Shown here: positions 1 through 8,173 of the stretch, piece by piece
Layout of the letters: every line of letters begins with the position of its first letter
Numbering within the stretch: the first letter of the stretch is position 1
From: Palsa-504 sp963767565
GTDB lineage: Bacteria > Actinomycetota > Actinomycetes > Streptosporangiales > Streptosporangiaceae
Assembly (NCBI GenBank): GCA_963767565.1
Contig: CAVYEG010000006.1
Location: forward strand, 744,001 to 808,000
Length of the DNA stretch: 64,000 nucleotides
Direction: 5' to 3'
Notes under the pieces: generated by a model
What the model was told of the DNA's origin: nothing
The model's input: only the letters and a program-made list of their open reading frames with translations
Databases searched by the model: none
Made by a program: the position numbers and the translations under genes

Positions 1-948
1 GATGGGGCCGTAAACCCGGCCGAGCAACGTGGTCAGCGCGACCAGCGTGCCGATCTGGAACGTGCCGTGGATGACCAGCGTTCCGCCGAGCCCGTACACC
101 AGGGCGGTGACCAGCGAGGCGAGCAGGGTGAGCGCGACGAAGAACACGTAGCCGTACATCGCCTGGGTGACGCCGATGTCACGGACCTTGCCGGCCCGGC
201 CGCCGAAGGCCGCTGACTCCTGGCCGGGCCGGCCGAACAGCTTGACCAGCATGGCCCCGGCGACGTTGAACCGTTCCGTCATCATCGAGCCCATCTCCGC
301 GTTGAGCTGCATCGACTCCCGGGTCAGCCGCTGCAGCCTGCGACCGACCAGCCGGGCAGGCAGGATGAACAGCGGGACCATGGCCAGCGCGATGGCAGTG
401 ACCAGCGGGGACAGGTAGAACAACGTGATCAGGATGACGACCAGGCTGATCAGGTTGGAGATCACGCCGGACAACGTGGAGGTGATCGCGGCCTGCGCAC
501 CGTTCACGTCCCCGTCAAGCCGGCTGACCAGCGACCCGGTCTGGGCCCGGGTGAAGAACGCGATCGGCTGCCGCTGCACATGGTCGAACACCTGGGTACG
601 CAGGTCGTAGATGAGGCCCTCGCCGATCCGGGCGGAGAACCAGCGGTTGGCGAAGCCGAGCCCGGCGTCGAAGACGGCGACCGCCGCGACCACGAACGCG
701 ATCAAGATCACCAGCCGGTCGTTGCTGGCCAGGATGCCATGGTCGATGAGGTAGCGCAGCAGCAGCGGGTTGACGACGGTGATGAGCGCGTCGATGACCG
801 TGGCGAGGAGGAAGACCACCAGGAGTACCCGGTAAGGCCGGGCGTAGGCCGCAATGCGGCGCACCGTGCCTGGCTTGAGTTTCTGCTTGGTGATGGAGGG
901 GTCCATCCGGAGCCCTCGCATCATGACCATGTTTCCCCGGCCGTACAT
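1..948 (-). CDS. ABC exporter, transmembrane half (3' end cut off by window)
   Basis: This frame runs off the left edge; about 315 residues are visible. It begins with a short basic N-terminus, then hydrophobic helices, then the hallmark type I exporter stretch 'GEGLIYDLR...PIAFFTRAQTGSLVSRLDGDV', the intracellular-loop region of MsbA-like half-transporters. Further helices follow ('VVILITLFYLSPLVTAIALA'). The nucleotide-binding domain should lie beyond base 1. I chose the ATG at 948 because GAGAGG lies about 11 bases upstream; later ATGs at about 930 are possible. Family members are homodimeric or heterodimeric exporters of lipids, peptides or drugs; the substrate cannot be read from sequence. 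Confidence 0.85.
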   Translation of the reverse strand, partial: MYGRGNMVMMRGLRMDPSITKQKLKPGTVRRIAAYARPYRVLLVVFLLATVIDALITVVNPLLLRYLIDHGILASNDRLVILIAFVVAAVAVFDAGLGFANRWFSARIGEGLIYDLRTQVFDHVQRQPIAFFTRAQTGSLVSRLDGDVNGAQAAITSTLSGVISNLISLVVILITLFYLSPLVTAIALAMVPLFILPARLVGRRLQRLTRESMQLNAEMGSMMTERFNVAGAMLVKLFGRPGQESAAFGGRAGKVRDIGVTQAMYGYVFFVALTLLASLVTALVYGLGGTLVIHGTFQIGTLVALTTLLGRVYGPI

Positions 949-1089
949 GATCTGGAAAACCTCTCGGGTGCCGAAATTCGTTCCCGTGCCGGGGCGGAAC
1001 GCTATCAGCTAGCAGCGAACTCCAGGGGTTCCGGGCGGGGTCCCGGCGTGTGACCGGGCCGGTGCCTCCTGGGTGAGGACAGACGGTGG

Positions 1090-1311
1090 TTAGTTTTTTA
1101 CCTTTTTGCCGCCGCGGGTGGCACCGCCGCGGCCGCGCAGCGTCACCCCGGTCTCGGTGAGAATCCGGTGGACGAAACCGTACGACCTTCCTGTCGAAGC
1201 CGCCAGCGAACGGATGCTCTCGCCGGAGTCGTACCTCTTGCGCAGCTGTGTCGCGAGCTTGCTGCGATCGACGCCCGTTACCCGTGTCCCTTTCTTGAGC
1301 GTCTCGGCCAC
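1090..1311 (-). CDS. Small helix-turn-helix protein, conserved in actinobacteria
   Basis: A 73-residue basic protein. The central 'SIRSLAASTGRSYGFVHRIL' looks like a helix-turn-helix and is followed by a Gly/Arg/Lys-rich tail (RGRGGATRGGKK) suited to nucleic-acid contact. A GTG at 1317 extends the frame by two codons, but a perfect AGGAGG at 1317-1322 overlaps it. The same motif sits 5 bases before the GTG at 1311, so I use 1311. The protein matches, from memory, a widely conserved actinobacterial family found beside the ABC-F gene, as here. Its role is uncharacterised; a DNA-binding regulator is inferred. Confidence 0.8.
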   Translation of the reverse strand: MAETLKKGTRVTGVDRSKLATQLRKRYDSGESIRSLAASTGRSYGFVHRILTETGVTLRGRGGATRGGKKVKN

Positions 1312-1468
1312 TTGCACCTCCTGTTAGCTGAAGTCACTAGTGCGTACTTGGCAATGATCAGGCATGGCCGCGGGATTGACTACCCGGATGACGTCAAATG
1401 ATCAACTATTTTTATCCAGCCATAGCGGAATCGTAGCCTTTGCCCGGAGAGGGCGGGGTAGTCGCACT

Positions 1469-3067
1469 TTAGGCCAGTGCAACAAGATCCGCGAAATCGT
1501 CGCTCCACGCGTCTTCTATGCCGTCCGGGAGGACGATAACGCGTTCTGGTGATAGTGCCTCAACCGCACCTTCATCGTGAGTCACGAGCACTATCGCACC
1601 GCGGAAGCCTCGCAGCGCGCCGAGAACCTCTTCCCGGCTGGCCGGATCGAGGTTGTTAGTAGGTTCGTCGAGCAACAGCACGTTGGCTCCGGACACGACA
1701 AGAAGGGCCAGCGCCAGCCTCGTCTTCTCGCCGCCGGAAAGCACGCCGGCTGGCTTTTCCACGTCATCCCCGGAGAACAGGAATGACCCCAGAACCTTAC
1801 GCTGCTGCGATTCGGTAAGGTCCGGTGCGGCGGTGCGCATGTGCGCGAGTACGCTCCGCTCAGTTTCCAGCGTTTCATGCTCCTGGGCGTAATATCCGAG
1901 GCTGAGACCGTGGCCCGGCGTGACTTTTCCTGTATCCGGAGTTTCCAGGCCGGCCAGCAACCGAAGCAGGGTTGTCTTTCCCGCGCCGTTGAGCCCGAGC
2001 ACCACGACCCGGCTCCCCCGGTCCACGGCGACATCGACGCCCGAGAAGACCTCGGTCGACCCGTACGACTTGGACAGGCCCTCGGCGGCCAACGGGGTGC
2101 GGCCGCACGGCGCCGGGACGGGGAAACGGAGCCTGGCTACCCGGTCCGCGGTCCGCTCGGCCTCCACGCCGCCGAGCATCCGCTCGGCGCGGCGCTGCAT
2201 GTTCTGCGCCGCCCTGGCCTTGGTGGCCTTGGCCCGCATCTTGTCGGCCTGGGCCATCAGGGCACCGGCCGTGCGCTCGGCGTTGACCCGCTCCCGCCGC
2301 CGGCGCCGCTCGTCGGTCTCCCGCTGCTGCAGGTAGGCCTTCCAGCCCAGGTTGTACGCGTCGAGGCAGGCCCGCTGGGCGTCGAGGTAGAACACCTTGT
2401 TCACCACGTCCGCGAGCAGGGCCACGTCGTGGCTGATGACCACCAGCCCGCCGCGGTAGCCCTTGAGGTGATCGCGGAGCCAGGCCACCGAGTCGGCGTC
2501 CAGGTGGTTAGTCGGCTCGTCAAGCAGCATGGTCTCGGAACCGGAGAACAGGATCCTGGCCAGCTCGACCCGCCGCCGCTGGCCACCGGACAGGGTGTGC
2601 AGCGGCTGGTGCAGGACCCGGTCGGGCAGGCCCAGGCTGGAGGTGATCGAGGCCGCCTGGGACTCGGCGGCGTAGCCGCCCAGCACGGCGAGCCGTTCCT
2701 CGAGCCTGCTGTACCTGCGGATGGCGGCCGCGGCCGCCCCGGAGTCGGGATCGGCCATCTGCGCCTCGGCGGCGCGCAGGTCGGCCCGGATCTGGTCGAG
2801 CCCGCGGGCCGACAGCACCCGGTCGATGGCCAGCACGTCCAGGTCACCGGTGCGCGGATCCTGCGGCAGGTACCCGACCGTGCCCGACCGGCGGACCGAG
2901 CCCGCCGCGGGCTGCGCCTGCCCGGCCAGCACCTTGGCCAGCGTGGTCTTGCCCGCGCCGTTCCGGCCCACCAGGCCGATCCGGTCCCCGGTGGCGACCT
3001 GGAACGACGCGCCTTCCAGCAGCAGGCGCGCGCCAGCCCGCAGTTCGATGTCGGTGGCCACGATCAT
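1469..3067 (-). CDS. ABC-F family ATPase
   Basis: 532 residues with two ABC cassettes and no membrane segments, the ABC-F layout. The first Walker A (GRNGAGKTT) is near residue 35 with signature LSGGQ and Walker B LLDEPTNHLD. The second Walker A (GLNGAGKTT) is near residue 355 with LSGGE and LLDEPTNNLD. A charged linker rich in Arg/Lys separates the cassettes, as in proteins that reach into the ribosomal E site. ABC-F proteins act in translation or antibiotic protection; this copy lacks the features that would assign it to a resistance class. The start ATG has AGGAGC about 10 bases upstream. Neighbours (HTH protein, acVLRF1) suggest a translation-linked group. Confidence 0.88.
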   Translation of the reverse strand: MIVATDIELRAGARLLLEGASFQVATGDRIGLVGRNGAGKTTLAKVLAGQAQPAAGSVRRSGTVGYLPQDPRTGDLDVLAIDRVLSARGLDQIRADLRAAEAQMADPDSGAAAAAIRRYSRLEERLAVLGGYAAESQAASITSSLGLPDRVLHQPLHTLSGGQRRRVELARILFSGSETMLLDEPTNHLDADSVAWLRDHLKGYRGGLVVISHDVALLADVVNKVFYLDAQRACLDAYNLGWKAYLQQRETDERRRRRERVNAERTAGALMAQADKMRAKATKARAAQNMQRRAERMLGGVEAERTADRVARLRFPVPAPCGRTPLAAEGLSKSYGSTEVFSGVDVAVDRGSRVVVLGLNGAGKTTLLRLLAGLETPDTGKVTPGHGLSLGYYAQEHETLETERSVLAHMRTAAPDLTESQQRKVLGSFLFSGDDVEKPAGVLSGGEKTRLALALLVVSGANVLLLDEPTNNLDPASREEVLGALRGFRGAIVLVTHDEGAVEALSPERVIVLPDGIEDAWSDDFADLVALA

Positions 3068-3153
3068 GATTAAGCTGCTCCTGCATAACGGACGGAAACG
3101 GACAGACCTCTCCCCTTGAGCGTCTCCTTAGTCCGTCGTCGGCAGCACGGCAT

Positions 3154-3873
3154 CTAGTCTACGTGGTCCGCAGCGGCCGGGCGATCGGGTTTCGGCTCGG
3201 TCAGCCGGATGCGGACGGCCAGGTAGGCGGCCGGGATCTGGCTGAGCACGGCCAGGCGCGGATCGGGCACGGTCAGGAAACGACCGGCGGCCAGGTCCAG
3301 GTACGGCGCCAGCCGCACGTCACCCCGCAGCCCCGCCATCGACCGCTTGTCCCCGCCGAGCACCACTGCGTCCAGGCCGTCCGGCCCGTACCGGCCGAAT
3401 ATCCCGGCTGCGGCGTCAGCCGCGGCCCCCAGCGCGGTCGCGGCCTGATTCTCCCGGCGCCGTGCGAAGCGCCGCTGAGACCAGCCGCCGGCCGCGCTGC
3501 GGCCGTGCACCGGCCTGCGGCCGGTCTTCGAACTGACCAGCCGGGGCGGCGAGCCGGCGAAGACGCCCGCCGCGTAGCCCCCCAGCCGCACCAGCAGCAC
3601 CCCGACCACCCGGTCGGCCTGAGCGTGCGCCACGATCGCCTCCGCCGCGCCGTTCGCACTCAGGGCCGCGGCGCCGGGCGGCATGGGCGGGAACGGCGGA
3701 TAGGACTGCGCGCTGGCCCCGTCGGCAGCCACGAAGGTCACCGAGGCGCTGTCGTCACTGTGAGTAACGACTTTCGCGCCGCCGTGGCGGCGGGCGAATG
3801 TATCGATCCAGGTCAGAAAGCGTTCGGGCGGAACCTCCACCCAGCGGCCACCGCCTGAGGCAGGATTCTTCAT
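3154..3873 (-). CDS. acVLRF1-type peptidyl-tRNA hydrolase/release factor (Vms1-like)
   Basis: 239 residues. The core contains 'SSKTGRRPVHGRSAAGGWSQ' immediately followed by 'RRFARRRENQ', the Gly/Gln-containing active loop of the eRF1-like VLRF1 domain shared with eukaryotic Vms1/ANKZF1. Those proteins cut nascent chains from tRNA on stalled large subunits. The actinobacterial branch is known as acVLRF1. No signal peptide or membrane segment is present, so it acts in the cytoplasm. It lies on the same strand as the ABC-F gene, about 85 bases upstream of it, so co-expression is possible. The family assignment is from recognised motif and length; activity on ribosomes is inferred. Confidence 0.75.
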   Translation of the reverse strand: MKNPASGGGRWVEVPPERFLTWIDTFARRHGGAKVVTHSDDSASVTFVAADGASAQSYPPFPPMPPGAAALSANGAAEAIVAHAQADRVVGVLLVRLGGYAAGVFAGSPPRLVSSKTGRRPVHGRSAAGGWSQRRFARRRENQAATALGAAADAAAGIFGRYGPDGLDAVVLGGDKRSMAGLRGDVRLAPYLDLAAGRFLTVPDPRLAVLSQIPAAYLAVRIRLTEPKPDRPAAADHVD

Positions 3874-3985
3874 TACACACCGCCTTAACCCGCTTACTAT
3901 CCGTACTATGGGTTGCCTGCCCGGGCGGTTGCCCAGCGGGCTCGCAGCGGGCCGCCCCTAGCCAGTTGATGACAGGAACACGCCA

Positions 3986-4933
3986 ATGAACCCGACGACT
4001 CCCGCCAATCCGGGCTCCGCTATGTCGCACGGCGGCACCTTCATGCGGCCTGGTGCGGTCGTCTGGGGGCACGCAGGCCGCGCCGGCCAGCCCCAGCCGA
4101 CCAACGAGAACCCCGAGACCCTGACCCCAGGGACGGTCGAGCAGGCCCTGGACGCCGCGGTCAAGGACCCGGACCGGGTCACCGACCTGCTCGACGAGCT
4201 TAGCCGAGGGCGGCTCTGGCTCCCGCTGCCCGACGATGAGCGGCCGGTCACGGACGGGTCGGCCGTGCTGCTGCCCACCGTCACCTACCTGGGCGCCGAG
4301 TTCGTCCCGGCATTTACCTCGGCGCAGCAGCTAGCCGCCTGGCACCGGCGCGTCAAGCCGGCCGGGCAGGTCTCCGTCCCGGCGCAGCACAGTCCGGATG
4401 ACCGCTCCCGCCGGCCGTCCCCCGAGTGGCCGTTCGCCGCCATACCGCACATCGTGGTCCCCGCGGCTGAGCTGGCCCGGCGGCTGCCAGGCGGCGTCGG
4501 CATCGCGCTGAATCCCGGAGCCGAGGCCAGCGTCACGATCTACCCGGAAGGGGTGGGTTACCTCGCGGCCAGCCTCATGCCGCTGGACGTCACCGACGGC
4601 GCCCAGGTGCGGGTGGGCCGGCCGCCGTCCGATCTGGTCACCCTGCTCACCGAGATCCGGGGCGCGCTGGGTGCCATCCCCCACGTCTGCCAGGCCTCCC
4701 GGGCCTGGCTCTCAGTTCCCGGCCAGGGCGAGGGCCTGGTCATCTCGGTCACCCTGCATGACCCGGGCAGCATGGCCAGCCGCGAGGAGGTCATCAGCGC
4801 GATCGAGCAGGCCGTGGGCGCGGTACCGGAGCAGGGGTTCCCGATTGACGTCACGTTTCCCGGCGAAGGCGAACCCGACCAGGTCGACGAGTGGATCTCC
4901 GCGCACGCGGAGCCGTTCTACATCCGCGCCTAA
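3986..4933 (+). CDS. sseB: SseB family protein (enhanced serine sensitivity)
   Basis: 315 residues. After a disordered Pro/Gly-rich N-terminus the SseB domain starts near residue 45 ('TVEQALDAAVKDP...RLWLPLPD') and includes the typical 'FTSAQQLAAW' segment. A C-terminal SseB-type domain follows ('IPHVCQASRAWLSVPGQGEG'). The biochemical role is unknown; E. coli SseB affects serine tolerance. It converges on sufT with only 16 bases between stop codons. Confidence 0.75.
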   Translation: MNPTTPANPGSAMSHGGTFMRPGAVVWGHAGRAGQPQPTNENPETLTPGTVEQALDAAVKDPDRVTDLLDELSRGRLWLPLPDDERPVTDGSAVLLPTVTYLGAEFVPAFTSAQQLAAWHRRVKPAGQVSVPAQHSPDDRSRRPSPEWPFAAIPHIVVPAAELARRLPGGVGIALNPGAEASVTIYPEGVGYLAASLMPLDVTDGAQVRVGRPPSDLVTLLTEIRGALGAIPHVCQASRAWLSVPGQGEGLVISVTLHDPGSMASREEVISAIEQAVGAVPEQGFPIDVTFPGEGEPDQVDEWISAHAEPFYIRA

Positions 4934-4949
4934 CTAGATAGCGCTGAAC

Positions 4950-5321
4950 CTAGATATTGAAGCCGAGGGCGCGGAGCTGCTCGCGCCCGTCATCGGTGAT
5001 GCTCTCCGGGCCCCACGGCGGCATCCACACCCAGTTGATGCGGAAGTCCGTCACAATCCCTTCCAGCGCCTCGCGGGCCTGGTCCTCGATCACGTCGGTG
5101 AGCGGGCACGCGGCGCTGGTCAGGGTCATGTCTATGGTCGCGATCCGCTCGGCGTCAACGTCGACGCCGTAGACCAGGCCGAGGTCCACCACGTTGATCC
5201 CGAGTTCGGGGTCTACCACGTCGCGCAGCGCCTCGAGCACGTCTTCCTGCTCCGGCGTCAGCTCGCCAGCGACGTCTCCAGCGGCCACCGGCTCGGCGTC
5301 GTGTGTCGTGTTCTCCGTCAT
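4950..5321 (-). CDS. sufT: SufT/MIP18-type Fe-S cluster assembly factor
   Basis: About 123 residues with a DUF59/MIP18 domain: 'DVVDPELGINVVDLGLVYG' followed by the conserved Cys in 'TLTSAACPLTD' and the C-terminal WVWMPPWGPE stretch. Family members help mature or deliver Fe-S clusters. The ATG at 5321 overlaps the sufU stop as ATGA, so the two are translationally coupled. It is the last gene of the suf operon. An acidic N-terminal tail of about 20 residues precedes the domain. Confidence 0.88.
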   Translation of the reverse strand: MTENTTHDAEPVAAGDVAGELTPEQEDVLEALRDVVDPELGINVVDLGLVYGVDVDAERIATIDMTLTSAACPLTDVIEDQAREALEGIVTDFRINWVWMPPWGPESITDDGREQLRALGFNI

Positions 5322-5779
5322 CGTTCTCCGACCTCCATGGCCTGCGCCGTTGCATCTTTCCACGCCATCCAGCCCAGCAGCGCGCACTTGATCCGGGCCG
5401 GGTACTTGGACACGCCGGCGAACGCCACCGCGTCCTCGAGCAGGCTCTCGTCCGGCTCATTCCCGCCGCGTGACTGCATGAGCTCGAGGAACGCCTGGCT
5501 GATCCGCATCGCCTCGCCGACCGGCTTGCCGATGACGAGGTCGCTCATTACCGACGCGCTGGCCTGGCTGATCGAGCAGCCGAGCGTGTCGTAGGACAGG
5601 TCCTGCACGACGGGCTCGCCGCCGACGTCCTTGAGCGTGACCCGCAGGGTCACCTCGTCGCCGCACACCGGGTTGACGTGATGCACCTCGGCGTCGAACG
5701 GCTCCCGCAGCCCCTTGTGATGGGGATTGCGGTAGTGATCCAGGATGATCTCCTGGTACATCGACTCGAGCTGCGCCAT
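5318..5779 (-). CDS. sufU: SufU, zinc-dependent sulfurtransferase for Fe-S assembly
   Basis: 153 residues, IscU-like fold. The metal/sulfur ligands are visible: Cys in 'NPVCGDE', Cys in 'LGCSISQAS' and Cys in 'RIKCALLGW', with the longer SufU-type insertion around 'QSRGGNEPDES'. SufU receives persulfide sulfur from SufS and passes it to SufBCD. The ATG at 5779 has GGAGGGG two bases upstream. The 65-base gap to sufS contains copy A of the GC-rich repeat. Confidence 0.92.
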   Translation of the reverse strand: MAQLESMYQEIILDHYRNPHHKGLREPFDAEVHHVNPVCGDEVTLRVTLKDVGGEPVVQDLSYDTLGCSISQASASVMSDLVIGKPVGEAMRISQAFLELMQSRGGNEPDESLLEDAVAFAGVSKYPARIKCALLGWMAWKDATAQAMEVGER

Positions 5780-5780
5780 G

Positions 5781-5818
5781 TCCCCTCCGGGGGTTCCGGG
5801 GGCCGTCCCCCGGGCTAA
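5781..5818. repeat. GC-rich palindromic repeat, copy A
   Basis: Between sufS and sufU. It contains runs TCCGGGGGTTCCGGGGG and CGTCCCCCGGGCTAACACAG. The tail GGGCTAACACAG resembles copy D. Confidence 0.7.
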
Positions 5819-5844
5819 CACAGTTAACGCCGAAAGCCGGTCGC

Positions 5845-7086
5845 CTATTGCCGGGCGCCGAAGAAGCGCTGGGCGTAGCGGATGCCGTCCGCCAGAGCGC
5901 CTACCTCGGCGTGGGTGTTGTACACGTAGAACGTGGCCCGGGTGCTGGCCTGTACGCCCAGCGCCCGGTGCAGCGGCCAGGCGCAGTGATGGCCGGTACG
6001 CACCGCGATGCCGAGCTCGTCGAGGACCTGGCCCACGTCGTGCGGGTGGACGCCTTCGACCTCGAAGGCCACCGCGCCGCCCCGGTCCTTGGTGGTGTCC
6101 GGGCCGAGGACGCGCACGCCGTTGATCTCGCGCAGCGCGTCGAGGGCGTGCGCGGTCAGCGACTCCTCGTGCGCGGCGACGTTCTCCATGCCGAGCGCGG
6201 ACAGGTAATCGATCGCGGCGGCCAGGCCCGCGGCCTCCGCGGCGGGCGGCACGCCCGGCTCGAACCGGGCAGGCGGCGGCTGGAACGTGGAGCCCTCCAT
6301 CCGCACGACCTCGATCATGTCCCCGCCGGCCAGGAACGGCGGGAGCGCCTCGAGCCGGTCCCGCTTCCCGTACAGCACGCCCAGCCCGAGCGGGCCGAGC
6401 ATCTTGTGCCCGGAAAAGGCCAGGAAGTCCACGCCCAGGGCCGTAACGTCCACCGGATGATGCGGCACCAGCTGCGCGCCGTCCGCGAGGACCGGCACGC
6501 CCGCCTCGTGCGCCAGGGCGGCGATCTCGGCGACCGGCGGGATCACGCCCGTGACGTTCGACTGCCCGGTCATCGCGACGATCTTCGTCCGCTCGGTGAT
6601 CAGCTGCGCGTCCTCCTCAAGCCGCCCGTCGGGCAGGACCTTGAACCAGCGCAGCGTGGCGCCGGTGCGCTGGGCGAGCTGCTGCCACGGCACCAGGTTG
6701 GCGTGGTGCTCCATCTCGGTGATGAGGATCTCGTCACCGGGACCGACCGATGAGGTGAGCGTGTAGGCCACCAGGTTGATCGCCTCGGTCGCGCTCTTGG
6801 TGAACACGATCTCGCCGGCGTCCGCCCCGAGGAACGCCGCGACCTTCGCTCGCGCGCCCTCGTAGATCTCGGTGCCCTCTTCGCTGAGCAGGTGCGCGCC
6901 GCGGTGCGCGGCACCGTTGTGCAGCTCATAGAACGACCGCTCGGCGTCCAGCACCTGGACCGGCTTCTGCGACGTCGCGCCGGAGTCCAGGTAGGTCAGC
7001 GGATTGCCGTTGCGCACCGTCCTGGCCAGCGCCGGGAAGTCGGCCCGAATCGCCTCGACGTCGAGGTGCCCAGGGAGCTCGCTCAT
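5845..7086 (-). CDS. sufS: Cysteine desulfurase SufS
   Basis: 413 residues, fold-type I PLP enzyme, group II desulfurase. The PLP lysine is in 'FSGHKMLGPLG' and the catalytic cysteine in 'RTGHHCAWPLH'. It removes sulfur from cysteine as a persulfide for SufU/SufBCD. The start overlaps the end of sufC (ATGA), giving translational coupling. Confidence 0.95.
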   Translation of the reverse strand: MSELPGHLDVEAIRADFPALARTVRNGNPLTYLDSGATSQKPVQVLDAERSFYELHNGAAHRGAHLLSEEGTEIYEGARAKVAAFLGADAGEIVFTKSATEAINLVAYTLTSSVGPGDEILITEMEHHANLVPWQQLAQRTGATLRWFKVLPDGRLEEDAQLITERTKIVAMTGQSNVTGVIPPVAEIAALAHEAGVPVLADGAQLVPHHPVDVTALGVDFLAFSGHKMLGPLGLGVLYGKRDRLEALPPFLAGGDMIEVVRMEGSTFQPPPARFEPGVPPAAEAAGLAAAIDYLSALGMENVAAHEESLTAHALDALREINGVRVLGPDTTKDRGGAVAFEVEGVHPHDVGQVLDELGIAVRTGHHCAWPLHRALGVQASTRATFYVYNTHAEVGALADGIRYAQRFFGARQ

Positions 7087-7844
7087 GCGGGGACTCCGAG
7101 GAACTTCTCGTAGCCCTCTTTCTCCAGGCGTTCGGCCAGCTCGGGGCCGCCCTCCTCGACGATCCGCCCGCCCACGAAGACGTGCACGAAGTCGGGCTCG
7201 ACGAGTCGCAGGAGCCGGGGATAGTGGGTGATCAGCAGGACGGCGTGGCCGGGCTTGTCGCGGAACCGGTTGATGCCGTCGGCCACCACCTTGAGCGCAT
7301 CGATGTCCAGGCCGGAGTCGGTCTCGTCGAGCACCGCGACCTTCGGGTTGAGCAGCTCGAGCTGGAGGATCTCGTGGCGCTTCTTCTCCCCGCCGGAGAA
7401 ACCCTCGTTCAGGTTGCGCTCGGCGAAGGCGGGGTCCATGGACAGCGCGGACATCGCGGCCCGCAGTTCCTTGACGAAGTCACGCAGCTTGGGCGCCTCG
7501 CCCCGGACCGCGGTGACCGCGGTGCGCAGGAAGTTCGACACCGTGACCCCGGGTACCTCGACCGGGTACTGCATGGCCAGGAACAGCCCGGCGCGGGCGC
7601 GCCAGTCCACCGACAGGGCCAGGATGTCCTCGCCGTCCAGCGTGACGCTCCCCTTGGTGATCAGGTACTTCGGGTGGCCGGCGATCGCATAGGCCAGGGT
7701 GGACTTGCCCGAGCCGTTCGGCCCCATGATGGCGTGGGTCTGTCCCTCGGCGACGGTCAGGTTCACGCCGCGCAGGATCTCCCGGTGCACGCCAGGGCTC
7801 TCCTCCACGCTGACGTGCAGGTCGCGGATCTCGAGGGTGGGCAC
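7083..7844 (-). CDS. sufC: Fe-S assembly ATPase SufC
   Basis: 253 residues, soluble ABC-type ATPase. Walker A is GPNGSGKST near residue 42, signature is FSGGEKKRHE, and Walker B is AVLDETDSGLD, with the Glu-Thr-Asp variation typical of SufC. It powers conformational change in the SufBCD scaffold. It abuts the Rieske gene by a one-base overlap. Confidence 0.95.
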   Translation of the reverse strand: MPTLEIRDLHVSVEESPGVHREILRGVNLTVAEGQTHAIMGPNGSGKSTLAYAIAGHPKYLITKGSVTLDGEDILALSVDWRARAGLFLAMQYPVEVPGVTVSNFLRTAVTAVRGEAPKLRDFVKELRAAMSALSMDPAFAERNLNEGFSGGEKKRHEILQLELLNPKVAVLDETDSGLDIDALKVVADGINRFRDKPGHAVLLITHYPRLLRLVEPDFVHVFVGGRIVEEGGPELAERLEKEGYEKFLGVPA

Positions 7845-8173
7845 TATGACTCCTTAGCTATGGCGACGTATACCTCGTCGCCTTCGATCTTGACGGGATA
7901 GACGGGCACCGGCTCGGTGGCCGGCAGCCCGGTGGGCTGGCCGGTACGCAGGTCAAAGCAGGATCCATGCAGCCAGCACTCGACCGTGTGGTCGTAGATC
8001 TCACCTTCGCTCAACGGCACCTCGGCGTGCGAGCACACGTCCCGCAGCGCGAAGACCTCGCCGCCGGTGCGCGCCACGGCGACCGGCTCGCCGGCCACCT
8101 CGACACCGATCACGCCCTCGACCGGCAGATCGGACAGCGCGCAGGCCCTGGTGTAGGCGCGCGTCTCGGTCAT
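7844..8173 (-). CDS. Rieske [2Fe-2S] ferredoxin-like protein in suf operon
   Basis: 109 residues. The two Rieske ligand pairs are present: CSH in 'DVCSHAEVPLS' and CWLH in 'VECWLHGSCFD', spaced as in non-haem oxygenase ferredoxin subunits. The Gly/Pro-rich loop closing the cluster is also present. Such genes sit between sufD and sufC in many actinobacteria; the redox partner is unknown. It overlaps sufD by four bases. Confidence 0.9.
   Translation of the reverse strand: MTETRAYTRACALSDLPVEGVIGVEVAGEPVAVARTGGEVFALRDVCSHAEVPLSEGEIYDHTVECWLHGSCFDLRTGQPTGLPATEPVPVYPVKIEGDEVYVAIAKES

Noticed and set aside
1106..1327. Plus-strand short frames over the HTH gene
   Set aside because: Antisense to a gene with a perfect ribosome site and conserved protein; no independent support.
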